Of a stretch of 64,000 bases of DNA, positions 7,483 to 15,954 are shown piece by piece. Under the pieces are notes generated by a model. The model searched no databases and was not told where the DNA came from. It was given only the letters and a program-made list of their open reading frames with translations. Source of the stretch: Lactonifactor sp050944855 (GTDB taxonomy: Bacteria; Bacillota; Clostridia; Lachnospirales; Lachnospiraceae); the NCBI GenBank assembly GCA_050944855.1, contig JBMNRU010000007.1, positions 62,001 to 126,000 on the forward strand, in the 5' to 3' direction. Made by a program: the position numbers and the translations under genes. Every line of letters begins with the position of its first letter. The first letter of the stretch is position 1.

Positions 7483-8127
7483 GTGATAGTAGACGAACGT
7501 ATGGTATCCTATATTAACTCTCTGGATATGGGAAATACTCCTTTTCTGGATCATCTGGAAAAGGAGGCCAGGGAGAATTATGTACCTATTATACGCAGGG
7601 AGATGCAGAGTTTTTTGAAGGTTATCCTTGCGGTAAAACAACCGAAAAAGATATTGGAAGTAGGAACGGCAGTTGGATTTTCCACACTTTTCATGAGTGA
7701 ATATGGACCATCAGACTGCCGTATTACTACGATTGAGAATTATGAAAAGAGAATTCCCATTGCCAGGGCAAACTTTGCAAAGGCCGGGAAAGAGGAGCAG
7801 ATCACTTTATTAGAAGGGGATGCCCGGGAAATCCTGCAAAGATTGGAAGGAAGCTACGATTTCATTTTTATGGATGCAGCGAAAGGACAGTACATTCATT
7901 TTCTGCCCGATGTACTGCGTCTGTTGGAAAAAGGCGGAATTCTGATCTCGGATAATGTGCTGCAGGACGGTGATATCATAGAATCCCGTTATATTGTAGA
8001 ACGTCGGAATCGGACAATCCACCGGCGGATGCGAGATTACCTGTATGAACTGAAACATGAGGAACGATTGGAAACTGCCGTACTGCCTCTGGGAGACGGG
8101 GTGACGATCAGTACAAAGATAAAATAG
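7483..8127 (+). CDS. trmR: SAM-dependent O-methyltransferase, TrmR-like (tRNA 5-hydroxyuridine methyltransferase)
   Basis: A class I, catechol-OMT-like methyltransferase of 214 residues. The SAM-binding motif ILEVGTAVGFSTLFM, the motif FIFMDAAKGQY and the ISDNVLQDG segment are clear. In Bacillus subtilis the orthologous-position gene yrrM (TrmR) methylates 5-hydroxyuridine at tRNA position 34 to mo5U. Here the gene also lies between an MltG-like gene and a U32 (TrhP-like) gene, so the same function is a strong inference. GTG 7483 was chosen because AAAGAGGT at 7469-7476 lies seven bases upstream; ATG 7462, seven codons earlier, has no ribosome site. Confidence 0.8.
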   Translation: MIVDERMVSYINSLDMGNTPFLDHLEKEARENYVPIIRREMQSFLKVILAVKQPKKILEVGTAVGFSTLFMSEYGPSDCRITTIENYEKRIPIARANFAKAGKEEQITLLEGDAREILQRLEGSYDFIFMDAAKGQYIHFLPDVLRLLEKGGILISDNVLQDGDIIESRYIVERRNRTIHRRMRDYLYELKHEERLETAVLPLGDGVTISTKIK

Positions 8128-8179
8128 TGTTAGGAACGAGTCCGCTGGATTTGTTGTGAATTTCCGGAAAGGAATCAAT

Positions 8180-9424
8180 ATGGAGATGAAACGACCTGAG
8201 TTATTAGTTCCGGCAAGCAGCCTGGAAGTATTAAAAATAGCTGTCATTTACGGCGCAGATGCTGTGTATATCGGGGGAGAGGCTTTTGGCCTGCGGGCAA
8301 AAGCAAAAAACTTTTCTTTGGAAGAGATGAAAGAGGGCATTGCCTTTGCCCATGCCCATGGCGTAAAAGTATATGTAACTGCCAATATTCTGGCACATAA
8401 TCAGGATTTGCAGGGGGTTCGGGAGTATTTTGCTCAGTTGCGGGAAATAAAGCCGGATGGGCTCATTATTGCAGATCCGGGTGTCTTTATGATCGCGAAA
8501 GAAGTATGTCCGGAAATTGAACGGCATATCAGCACACAGGCAAACAATACAAATTACGATACCTATGTATTCTGGCATCAGTTGGGTGCAAAGCGAGTGG
8601 TATCAGCCAGGGAACTTTCGCTGGAAGAAATTAAGGAGATACGTGCCCATATACCGGATGAATTGGAAATTGAGACATTTATCCACGGAGCCATGTGTAT
8701 TTCCTATTCCGGCAGATGTTTATTAAGCAATTATTTTACAGGAAGAGATGCGAATCAGGGGGCCTGTACGCATCCATGCCGCTGGCGTTATTCTGTTGTG
8801 GAAGAGACCAGACCGGGAGAATATATGCCGGTATATGAAAATGAGAGGGGAACCTACATTTTCAATTCTAAAGACCTGTGTATGATCGAGCATATGGATG
8901 ATATTCTGACGGCGGGCATAGACAGTCTGAAAATTGAAGGCCGGATGAAAACGGCGCTGTATGTGGCCACGGTGGCGCGTACTTACCGAAAGGCCATTGA
9001 TGATTATATGGAAGATCCGCAGTTGTATCATGAGCATATGTCATGGTATCAGGAACAGATATCCAATTGTACGTATCGTCAGTTTACGACTGGATTTTTC
9101 TACGGAAAACCGGATGAGGATACACAGATTTACGATGAAAATACCTATCGTAAGGATTATACCTATCTGGGATTTGCAGAAGAGATTGATGCACGGGGAT
9201 ATGTAAAGATCACCCAGAGAAATAAGTTTTCTGTGGGTGAAGTTATTGAGATCATGAAGCCGAATGGTGAGAACTGGCCGGTTACGGTAAAAAGAATTTT
9301 GGATGAGGATGGAAATGCGCAGGAGAGTGCACCCCATCCACAGCAGATTTTGTATATTGAATTGGACCGGATACCGGAGGTTTATGACATTTTAAGGCGC
9401 CAGGAAGAAACGGCGCAGCTTTAA
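8180..9424 (+). CDS. trhP: Peptidase U32 family protein, TrhP-like (tRNA uridine 5-hydroxylation)
   Basis: A 414-residue U32-family protein. The family signature ETFIHGAMCISYSGRCLLS is present, and the four cysteines Cys173, Cys180, Cys196 and Cys200 would hold an iron-sulfur cluster. U32 proteins of the TrhP type (YrrN/YrrO, E. coli YegQ) make 5-hydroxyuridine at tRNA position 34 rather than acting as proteases. The gene beside it encodes the methyltransferase for the next step, which favours this role over collagenase-like peptidase activity. Only one U32 gene is present here, unlike the yrrN-yrrO pair. ATG 8180 follows AAAGGA. Its last 33 bases overlap the end of sigK on the other strand. 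Confidence 0.85.
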   Translation: MEMKRPELLVPASSLEVLKIAVIYGADAVYIGGEAFGLRAKAKNFSLEEMKEGIAFAHAHGVKVYVTANILAHNQDLQGVREYFAQLREIKPDGLIIADPGVFMIAKEVCPEIERHISTQANNTNYDTYVFWHQLGAKRVVSARELSLEEIKEIRAHIPDELEIETFIHGAMCISYSGRCLLSNYFTGRDANQGACTHPCRWRYSVVEETRPGEYMPVYENERGTYIFNSKDLCMIEHMDDILTAGIDSLKIEGRMKTALYVATVARTYRKAIDDYMEDPQLYHEHMSWYQEQISNCTYRQFTTGFFYGKPDEDTQIYDENTYRKDYTYLGFAEEIDARGYVKITQRNKFSVGEVIEIMKPNGENWPVTVKRILDEDGNAQESAPHPQQILYIELDRIPEVYDILRRQEETAQL

Positions 9425-10018
9425 TAACGCATTTTTTTCAATTCTGGAGACGTAGGAGCGGCTGATTTTCAGTTTCGCTCCGATCTCTCTCTGGGTGAGT
9501 TCTTCTTCACCAAATAATCCATAACGCAATGTAATCACTTCTAGTTCTCTGGGAGTTAATACTGTCTGCAGAAGACGGGATAGTTTTTTAACGTCTTCTT
9601 TTAAGATGTAAATCTCCGTGGCATCTACGGGAGCTGCTTCGATTACGTCTAAAAGATTGATTTCATTTCCTTCTTTGTCGGTTCCGATAGGATCGTAAAG
9701 AGAAACTTCCCGGGAAATTTTTTTCTTAGAGCGAAGCATCATTAACAGTTCATTATCAATACATCTGGCGGCATAGGTGGATAGTCGGTTGGCTTTGTTT
9801 GCATCAAAGGTATGAATGGCTTTGATCAGCCCGATGGTTCCGATCGAGATCAGATCGTCCAGTTCTTCTTCTACTCCCTGATATTTTTTAACAATATGAG
9901 CCACCAGACGGAGGTTGCGTTCAATCAGAATATTTTTAGCTTCCAGGTCTCCCTTTTGGTATTGCCCCAAATAATATTTTTCCTCGTCTGCGGTAAGGGG
10001 CTTTAGAAATGTCTGCAC
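9392..10018 (-). CDS. sigK: RNA polymerase sporulation sigma factor SigK, without pro-sequence
   Basis: A 208-residue sigma-70 family factor. Region 2 reads NLRLVAHIVKKYQG ... DLISIGTIGLIKAI ... TYAARCIDNELLM, and region 4 has TQREIGAKLKISRSYVSRIEK. The DPIGTDKEGNEINLLDV linker is characteristic of SigK/SigE, closest to SigK by my reading. The frame begins with GTG 10018 (GAGGTT eight bases before). Upstream in-frame codons reach a stop after about ten codons with no further start, so the roughly 20-residue membrane-anchored pro-sequence of Bacillus SigK is absent. The gene is uninterrupted (no skin element). It is convergent with the U32 gene and overlaps it by 33 bases. Confidence 0.85.
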   Translation of the reverse strand: MQTFLKPLTADEEKYYLGQYQKGDLEAKNILIERNLRLVAHIVKKYQGVEEELDDLISIGTIGLIKAIHTFDANKANRLSTYAARCIDNELLMMLRSKKKISREVSLYDPIGTDKEGNEINLLDVIEAAPVDATEIYILKEDVKKLSRLLQTVLTPRELEVITLRYGLFGEEELTQREIGAKLKISRSYVSRIEKNALLKLRRFFLAP

Positions 10019-10113
10019 ATAAATAACCTCACAGGGATTTGTAATAGTCTATGACCAGGTGAGGAATATTGTGCTTTTCCACTGAAATCTTCAAGAAAGA
10101 AAGGAGAATGTAA

Positions 10114-11631
10114 ATGTTTACAAATATGTTGTCTGCGGCTGTTTTAGGCGTGGAGTGTCATAGTATCCGTGTGGAGGCTGACATAAGTGACGGCCTGCCT
10201 GTTTTTAATATGGTAGGGTTTCTTTCTGCTCAGGCACGGGAGGCTCAGGATCGGGTAAAGACAGCAATGCGGAATGCAGGATATTTTCTGCCAGCGAAGC
10301 GAATCACCATCAATCTGGCTCCGGGGGATCTGAGGAAAGAAGGAACCGGGTTTGACCTGCCGATTGCCCTTGTGATTTTAGCGGCTCTGGGACAGATTCC
10401 CCATCAGAAGCTGGAACATACCATGGCGGTAGGAGAATTGAGCCTGGATGGGACCATTGGTTCTACGATGGGTGTTTTGGCAGCAGTAATGAAAGCAAAA
10501 GAGATGGGATGTACGACGTGTATGATTCCTAAAGGGAATCTGAGAGAAGGAAGTGTGGTGGAAGGAATTCAGGTCATCGGTGTGGCTGCTTTGCAGGAAG
10601 CCGTGGATTTTTTTACAGCAGGGAAAATCTATTGGAAGGTTCCGGAGGCAGAAGCAAATGCCAAAAAGGAGGAATTGGATTTTTCAGATATTCAGGGACA
10701 GGAAGGAGCAAAACGGGCGGCGGTAATCGCTGTATCCGGCTTTCATAATCTGTTGTATATCGGGCCTCCGGGTGTGGGCAAGAGCATGCTGGCAAAGCGG
10801 ATCTGCGGTATTTTGCCGCCGCTTACAAAACAGGAAAGTTTAGAAATTACCAGAATATATAGTATAGTAGGCCTTCTTCCGGAAAATGGAGGACTGATGA
10901 AGCGAAGACCTTTTCGGGCGCCCCATCATACGGTTTCACCCCAGGCTCTGGCAGGCGGCGGAAGGATTCCCAGGCCGGGAGAAATTACCCTGGCACATAG
11001 AGGCGTACTGTTTCTGGATGAGTTTCCTGAATTTTCTTCCCGTGCTCTGGATACACTCCGGCAGCCTTTGGAGAATCATCAGATTTGTATTTCCAGAGTC
11101 AGCGGGAGCTATACTTTTCCTGCACACTGTATGTTGGTGTGCGCTATGAACCCATGCAGCTGTGGTAATTATCCGGATATGAATAAATGCACCTGCCGTC
11201 CGGAAGATGTGGCCCGTTATCTGAGAAAAATCAGCCGGCCGCTGCTGGATCGCATTGATGTTTGCGCTGAAGTATCCCGTATCAGTTATCAGCAGGCCAG
11301 AACCTTAAAGGGGACGAATACATCGAAACAGATGCAGCAGCAGGTGAATCAGAGCAGAAAGATACAGGAAGAACGTTTTGCAGGTACCGATCTGTCTTTT
11401 AATTCGCAGATTCCGCCGCAGCTTATAGGAAAGTATTGTCCGATGACGCCGGAAGGAGAGCAGATGCTGGAAAAAGCCTATGCAAAAATGGATTTTAGTG
11501 TAAGAGGGTATCACAGAATATTAAAAACGGCAAGAACTATTGCAGATTTGGATGGAGAAGAGAAAATTCATGCTGCGCATATAGGAGAAGCTCTCTGCTA
11601 TCGAACCATTGATGAAAAGTATTGGGGATAA
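10114..11631 (+). CDS. comM: YifB/ComM family Mg chelatase-like AAA+ ATPase
   Basis: A 505-residue protein of the YifB/ComM family; ComM is a hexameric helicase promoting branch migration during natural transformation in Gram-negatives. The order is an N-terminal Lon-like S5 domain (FNMVGFLSAQAREAQDRV ... APGDLRKEGTGFDLPIA), a Walker A motif GPPGVGKS at residues 217-224, LFLDEFPEF as Walker B, and a four-cysteine stretch (NPCSCGNYPDMNKCTC) before the C-terminal lid. ATG 10114 follows AAAGGAG. dprA comes directly after it, an association consistent with handling of incoming or recombining DNA. Confidence 0.9.
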   Translation: MFTNMLSAAVLGVECHSIRVEADISDGLPVFNMVGFLSAQAREAQDRVKTAMRNAGYFLPAKRITINLAPGDLRKEGTGFDLPIALVILAALGQIPHQKLEHTMAVGELSLDGTIGSTMGVLAAVMKAKEMGCTTCMIPKGNLREGSVVEGIQVIGVAALQEAVDFFTAGKIYWKVPEAEANAKKEELDFSDIQGQEGAKRAAVIAVSGFHNLLYIGPPGVGKSMLAKRICGILPPLTKQESLEITRIYSIVGLLPENGGLMKRRPFRAPHHTVSPQALAGGGRIPRPGEITLAHRGVLFLDEFPEFSSRALDTLRQPLENHQICISRVSGSYTFPAHCMLVCAMNPCSCGNYPDMNKCTCRPEDVARYLRKISRPLLDRIDVCAEVSRISYQQARTLKGTNTSKQMQQQVNQSRKIQEERFAGTDLSFNSQIPPQLIGKYCPMTPEGEQMLEKAYAKMDFSVRGYHRILKTARTIADLDGEEKIHAAHIGEALCYRTIDEKYWG

Positions 11632-11641
11632 AGGAAGGAAA

Positions 11642-12520
11642 ATGTATATGGAAGAAATACGCAGTGTCATTCCTCTTGATCAGGAATATCCCCTTCGATT
11701 GGGATGCTGTATGGATGCACCGGCCAATTTATATGTACGGGGCGGACTGCCCCGGGATGATATTCCTTCGGTGGCCATTGTGGGGGCTCGTATGTGCAGT
11801 GCCTATGGACAGGAACAGGCCTATCTTTTTGCCAGAGCACTGGCGCGGGCGGGTGTGCAGATAATCAGCGGAATGGCGCGAGGGGTAGACGGACAGGCCC
11901 ACCGCGGAGCACTGGATGAAGGCGGAAAGACGTATGCTGTTTTGGGATGCGGAGCTGATATCTGCTATCCCCGGCAGAATTATAATATATATAGAAAGAT
12001 TATGGTACAGGGCGGCATTTTAACAGAATTTGCAGCGGGAACCCCTCCGCTGCCGGGGAATTTTCCTAAAAGAAACCGTATTATCAGTGCGTTGTCAGAT
12101 TTGGTTTTAGTTATTGAGGCCAGGAAAAAGAGCGGATCGCTGATCACTGCGGATTTTGCCCTGGAACAGGGAAAGAGTGTATATGCACTGCCGGGAAGGG
12201 TCGGAGATCCCTTAAGTGAGGGGTGCAATTGGCTGATCGCGCAGGGCGCAGGCGTGGCTGTGAGTCCGGAAATTTTGTTGGAAGAATTGCAGATTCCGCC
12301 TGTTTTTATAGAAGAAATTCACAAAAAAAATCACTTTAGGCTTGAAAGAAGGAAAGAAATGGTGTATAGTTGTCTCGGTTTACAGCCCAAAAGCCTGAGT
12401 TCCCTGTTGGAGCAGATTCCGCTTTCCGTGGAGGAAATAGGAGCGATTTTAATAGAGCTGGAGCTGGATGGTCTGATTAAAGAACCCATGAAAAATTATT
12501 ATGTAAAGAGTAATGTATGA
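11642..12520 (+). CDS. dprA: DNA-processing protein DprA
   Basis: DprA loads RecA onto single-stranded DNA during transformation. The 292-residue protein has the Rossmann-like core with VAIVGARMCSAYG, ISGMARGVDGQAHRGAL, AVLGCGADICYP and the FPKRNRIISALSD motif, then SGSLITADFALEQG. A C-terminal winged-helix-like segment follows. The N-terminal SAM-like extension seen in some DprA proteins is short or missing. ATG 11642 was chosen for AAGGAAGG at 11631-11638; the frame overlaps the comM stop if extended to 11609. The comM-dprA-topA order is frequent in Firmicutes. Confidence 0.92.
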   Translation: MYMEEIRSVIPLDQEYPLRLGCCMDAPANLYVRGGLPRDDIPSVAIVGARMCSAYGQEQAYLFARALARAGVQIISGMARGVDGQAHRGALDEGGKTYAVLGCGADICYPRQNYNIYRKIMVQGGILTEFAAGTPPLPGNFPKRNRIISALSDLVLVIEARKKSGSLITADFALEQGKSVYALPGRVGDPLSEGCNWLIAQGAGVAVSPEILLEELQIPPVFIEEIHKKNHFRLERRKEMVYSCLGLQPKSLSSLLEQIPLSVEEIGAILIELELDGLIKEPMKNYYVKSNV

Positions 12521-12525
12521 TGTTT

Positions 12526-12566
12526 ACCTGTCAGGAGAAATTTCTTCTGACAGGTTATGCTATAAG
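12526..12566 (+). promoter_or_regulatory. Inverted repeat followed by an extended -10 element before topA
   Basis: ACCTGTCAG (12526-12534) pairs with CTGACAGGT (12547-12555), and the inner bases AGAA/TTCT can extend the stem. There is no T-run, so it is a weak terminator at best. Immediately after it TGCTATAAG (12558-12566) resembles an extended -10 box, so the site may separate dprA from topA transcription. Confidence 0.4.
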
Positions 12567-12588
12567 AACCGAATAGACGGAGGGTAGA

Positions 12589-14664
12589 ATGGCGAAGTAT
12601 CTTGTCATTGTAGAGTCACCGGCAAAGGTGAAGACAATTAAAAAGTTTTTAGGTTCCAATTATGAGGTGGCTGCATCGAACGGGCATGTCAGAGATTTGC
12701 CGAAAAGTCAGCTGGGTGTTGATGTGGAACATGATTATGAGCCAAAATATATAACGATTCGAGGAAAAGGCGATCTTCTGGCAGGATTGCGTAAGGCAGC
12801 AAAAAAGGCTGATAAAGTATATCTGGCAACTGACCCGGACCGGGAAGGAGAGGCGATTTCCTGGCACTTGTCCAAGGCGCTGAAACTGGATGAGAGTAAG
12901 ATGCGCCGTATTACGTTTAATGAAATTACCAAAACAGCGGTAAAAGCATCCATTAAGCAGGCGAGAGATATTGATATGAACCTGGTAGATGCCCAGCAGG
13001 TCAGAAGAATTCTGGACCGTATGGTGGGATATCGGATCAGCCCGGTACTTTGGGCCAAGGTCAAACGTGGTTTGAGTGCAGGACGGGTACAGTCAGTAGC
13101 GCTTCGGATCATTGGAGACCGGGAAGATGAGATTAATGCCTTTATTCCGGAAGAATACTGGAGCCTGGAAGCCAGCTTTAAGGTAAAAGGAGAGAAAAAG
13201 CCGCTGACTGCAAAGTTTTATGGCGATGAAAAAGGAAAGATAACTGTCCGGTCAAGAGAAGAAATGGATCAGATCCTGGCAGAGTTGGATGGAGTGCCTT
13301 TTCAGGTAGTTGAGGTGAAAAAGGGAGAACGGACGAAAAAGTCTCCGCTGCCCTTTACTACCAGTACACTGCAGCAGGAAGCTTCTAAAACCTTAAACTT
13401 TTCTACTCAGAAGACCATGCGTCTGGCACAGCAGCTCTATGAAGGAATTGATATCAAGAGAAATGGAACGGTAGGTTTGATTACTTATCTGCGTACGGAT
13501 TCTACCCGTATCTCAGAAGAGGCAGAGGAAGCGACCAGAACCTATATTACAGAAACATATGGAGAAGCCTATACTGCTAAGGGAGAAAAGAAGAAAGAGA
13601 CAAAGCAGAAGATTCAGGATGCGCATGAAGCGATTCGTCCCACAGATGTCAGCAGAACACCTGCTCTTATGAAGGATTCCCTTTCCCGTGATCAGTTTCG
13701 TCTGTATCAGCTGATCTGGAAACGTTTTGTGGCCAGTCAGATGAATCCGGCAAAATACGAAACCACATCTGTCAGGATAAAAGGCGGCAGATATTATTTT
13801 ACAGTGGCAGCATCGAGAGTAAAGTTTGATGGATTTATGACGGTCTATGTGCAGAGCGATGATGAGAAGACAGAGGGTAATCTGGTCATGAAGAGTCTGG
13901 ATGAAAGTTCTGTGCTTGCACTGGAGCATTTGGATGAACAACGGCATTTTACCCAGCCTCCGGCACATTATACGGAAGCTTCTCTGGTAAAGGCGCTGGA
14001 AGAATTGGGAATTGGACGTCCAAGTACCTACGCTCCGACCATTACCACCATTATAAACAGGCGCTATGTTGCAAAGGAGAATAAAAATCTTTATATCACA
14101 GAATTAGGGGAAGTTGTGAACTCCATTATGAAAAGTGCCTTTCCCAGCATTGTAGATGTGAACTTTACGGCAACGATGGAAAGTCTTCTGGACAGTATTG
14201 AAGAAGGTACGATCCCATGGAAGACGGTTGTCCGCAATTTCTATCCGGATCTGGATGAAGCGGTAAAAAAGGCGCAGCAGGAGCTGGAAGAAGTTAAGAT
14301 CGAAGATGAAGTGACGGATGTTATCTGTGAAGTATGCGGGAAGAATATGGTGGTGAAGTACGGACCCCATGGCCGTTTTCTCGCCTGCCCGGGATTCCCG
14401 GAATGCAGAAATACAAAACCATATCTGGAAAAAATAGGCGTACCGTGCCCGATCTGCGGAAAAGAAGTCGTCATGAAGAAAACGAAAAAGGGAAGACGTT
14501 ATTTTGGATGTGAGAACAATCCGGAGTGTGAATTTATGTCCTGGCAGAAACCGTCCAGTGAAAAATGTCCGAAATGCGGAAGTTATATGGTAGAAAAAGG
14601 AAATAAACTGGTGTGCGCCGGTGAGCATTGCGGTTATGTGATGGTAAAAGCAAAGGGTGAATAA
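12589..14664 (+). CDS. topA: DNA topoisomerase I
   Basis: Type IA topoisomerase that relaxes negative supercoils. The 691-residue protein starts with the Toprim domain (YLVIVESPAKVKTIKKFLG, then LATDPDREGEAISWHL with the DxD metal site). The active-site tyrosine is Tyr300 in ITYLRTDSTRIS. Three zinc-ribbon-type four-cysteine modules occupy the C terminus, from about residue 580 (CEVCGK...CPGFPEC, CPICGK...CENNPEC, CPKCGS...CAGEHC). Length and order are normal for Firmicutes. The ribosome site GGAGGG precedes ATG 12589, and a strong terminator follows the gene. Confidence 0.96.
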   Translation: MAKYLVIVESPAKVKTIKKFLGSNYEVAASNGHVRDLPKSQLGVDVEHDYEPKYITIRGKGDLLAGLRKAAKKADKVYLATDPDREGEAISWHLSKALKLDESKMRRITFNEITKTAVKASIKQARDIDMNLVDAQQVRRILDRMVGYRISPVLWAKVKRGLSAGRVQSVALRIIGDREDEINAFIPEEYWSLEASFKVKGEKKPLTAKFYGDEKGKITVRSREEMDQILAELDGVPFQVVEVKKGERTKKSPLPFTTSTLQQEASKTLNFSTQKTMRLAQQLYEGIDIKRNGTVGLITYLRTDSTRISEEAEEATRTYITETYGEAYTAKGEKKKETKQKIQDAHEAIRPTDVSRTPALMKDSLSRDQFRLYQLIWKRFVASQMNPAKYETTSVRIKGGRYYFTVAASRVKFDGFMTVYVQSDDEKTEGNLVMKSLDESSVLALEHLDEQRHFTQPPAHYTEASLVKALEELGIGRPSTYAPTITTIINRRYVAKENKNLYITELGEVVNSIMKSAFPSIVDVNFTATMESLLDSIEEGTIPWKTVVRNFYPDLDEAVKKAQQELEEVKIEDEVTDVICEVCGKNMVVKYGPHGRFLACPGFPECRNTKPYLEKIGVPCPICGKEVVMKKTKKGRRYFGCENNPECEFMSWQKPSSEKCPKCGSYMVEKGNKLVCAGEHCGYVMVKAKGE

Positions 14665-14671
14665 AAATTTC

Positions 14672-14713
14672 AAAAAAGACAGTTTTTCCGGCATATGAAA
14701 AGCTGTCTTTTTT
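14672..14713 (+). terminator. Intrinsic terminator of topA
   Basis: AAAAAAGACAG (14672-14682) pairs with CTGTCTTTTTT (14703-14713), giving an 11-bp stem that ends in a T-run, 8 bases after the topA stop. Confidence 0.85.
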
Positions 14714-14833
14714 CATTTGTATAGTATTATTGATAAAAAGTATATTATTTCGTGTTAGAAAAGAAAACAAAGTCAGTTTTATGTAAAGTCCATAAAAATA
14801 ATAAAAAAATACAGAAATATCATGCAAAATAGA

Positions 14834-14862
14834 TTGCTGTTCTGATAATTTTGTGCTAATAT
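14834..14862 (+). promoter_or_regulatory. Predicted sigma-A promoter of codY
   Basis: TTGCTG (14834-14839), a 17-base spacer, and TAATAT (14857-14862) preceded by TGC form an extended -10 promoter 67 bases before the codY start codon. The 170 bases between the topA terminator and this promoter are A+T-rich and show nothing else recognisable. Confidence 0.7.
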
Positions 14863-14928
14863 TTACTATATGGGGGATATAGTTTACATGTGCAAATGAT
14901 GAATATATTCAGAAAGGAGGCTGGAAAA

Positions 14929-15717
14929 ATGAGCGTACAGTTGTTGGATAAAACCAGAAAAATCAATAAGCTGTTACACAACAACAGTTCGTCCAAAGTA
15001 TTATTTAATGACATTTGTGAAGTCATGACGGAAACCCTGGAGTCAAATATTCTTGTTATCAGTAAAAAAGGTAAAGTGTTAGGGGTCGGACTTTGTCCGG
15101 GAGTAGAAGAGATTACAGAACTGATCAAGGACGAGGTAGGCGGATTTATTGACAAATTGCTGAATGAGCGATTTTTAGGAGTATTATCAACCAAAGAGAA
15201 TGTGAATCTTGAGACTCTGGGTTTTGAAGAGGATAATGTGATGCAGTACATGGCAATTATTAATCCTATTGATATTGCAGGCGAGCGTTTGGGGACCGTA
15301 TTTATGTATCGCAGTGCGAAGCCATATGATATCGAAGATATTATAGTCAGTGAGTACGGAACCACGGTTGTCGGTCTGGAGATGATGCGCTCCGTGAATG
15401 AAGAAAATGCAGAGGAGAATCGTAAGATTCAGGTAGTGAAGTCAGCATTTAGTACATTATCTTTTTCCGAACTGGAAGCGATTATTCATATCTTTGATGA
15501 GTTAAATGGAGATGAGGGAATTCTGGTGGCAAGTAAAATTGCTGATCGTGTAGGGATTACCCGTTCTGTGATCGTAAATGCGCTTCGTAAGTTTGAAAGT
15601 GCAGGGGTGATTGAATCCCGTTCTTCCGGTATGAAAGGAACTTATATTAAAGTTCTGAATGAAGTGATTTTTGATGAACTGGATGATATTAAAAAGCGAA
15701 AAATTGCGAAAAAATAG
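14929..15717 (+). CDS. codY: GTP-sensing global transcriptional regulator CodY
   Basis: CodY represses amino-acid synthesis and stationary-phase genes when GTP and branched-chain amino acids are plentiful. The 262-residue protein shows the N-terminal GAF domain (MSVQLLDKTRKINKLLH start, NILVISKKGKVLGVG) and the C-terminal winged helix with the near-invariant recognition segment ASKIADRVGITRSVIVNALR followed by KFESAGVIESRS and GMKGTYIKVLN. ATG 14929 has AGAAAGGAGG eight bases upstream; an earlier ATG at 14890 lacks one. It stands alone between its own promoter and terminator. A CodY-box-like site lies upstream of ilvE in this same window, a plausible target. Confidence 0.95.
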   Translation: MSVQLLDKTRKINKLLHNNSSSKVLFNDICEVMTETLESNILVISKKGKVLGVGLCPGVEEITELIKDEVGGFIDKLLNERFLGVLSTKENVNLETLGFEEDNVMQYMAIINPIDIAGERLGTVFMYRSAKPYDIEDIIVSEYGTTVVGLEMMRSVNEENAEENRKIQVVKSAFSTLSFSELEAIIHIFDELNGDEGILVASKIADRVGITRSVIVNALRKFESAGVIESRSSGMKGTYIKVLNEVIFDELDDIKKRKIAKK

Positions 15718-15750
15718 TAATTCGATTGGTATATGCAGTAAAATGACATG

Positions 15751-15780
15751 AAAAGAAGCGGATTTATTTTCGCTTCTTTT
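15751..15780 (+). terminator. Intrinsic terminator of codY
   Basis: AAAAGAAGCG (15751-15760) pairs with CGCTTCTTTT (15771-15780) around a ten-base loop, 33 bases after the codY stop, with a T-run inside the distal arm. Confidence 0.8.
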
Positions 15781-15859
15781 TATGTGGATAAAAGTTCTTT
15801 TTTGGTTCATAATTTCATATGGATATAAAGCCTCTGGCAATTCTAAAATATATATAAAA

Positions 15860-15950
15860 TCAACAAAAAAGTAAAAAAATGAGAAAACAAGAAAAAATAA
15901 GAGAAAATAAGAAAACAGATGAGAATAGATGAGAAAATAGGGAAAATCCA
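15860..15950. other. Purine-rich (A/G) tract upstream of the groESL promoter
   Basis: The 343-base gap between codY and groES (15718-16059) contains the codY terminator, this tract, the groESL promoter and the CIRCE operator. The tract is almost entirely A and G on the + strand, built of imperfect AGAAAAxAAG and AGATGAGAA units, and directly abuts the -35 box. It could act as an upstream activating (UP-like) or curved element; no reading frame or stable hairpin is seen in it. Confidence 0.6.
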
Positions 15951-15954
15951 CCGC

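Noticed and set aside
14840..14870. CodY autoregulatory box at the codY promoter
   Set aside because: The best 15-mer matches the CodY consensus at only about 11 positions and overlaps the -10 region in A+T-rich sequence, where such matches occur by chance.
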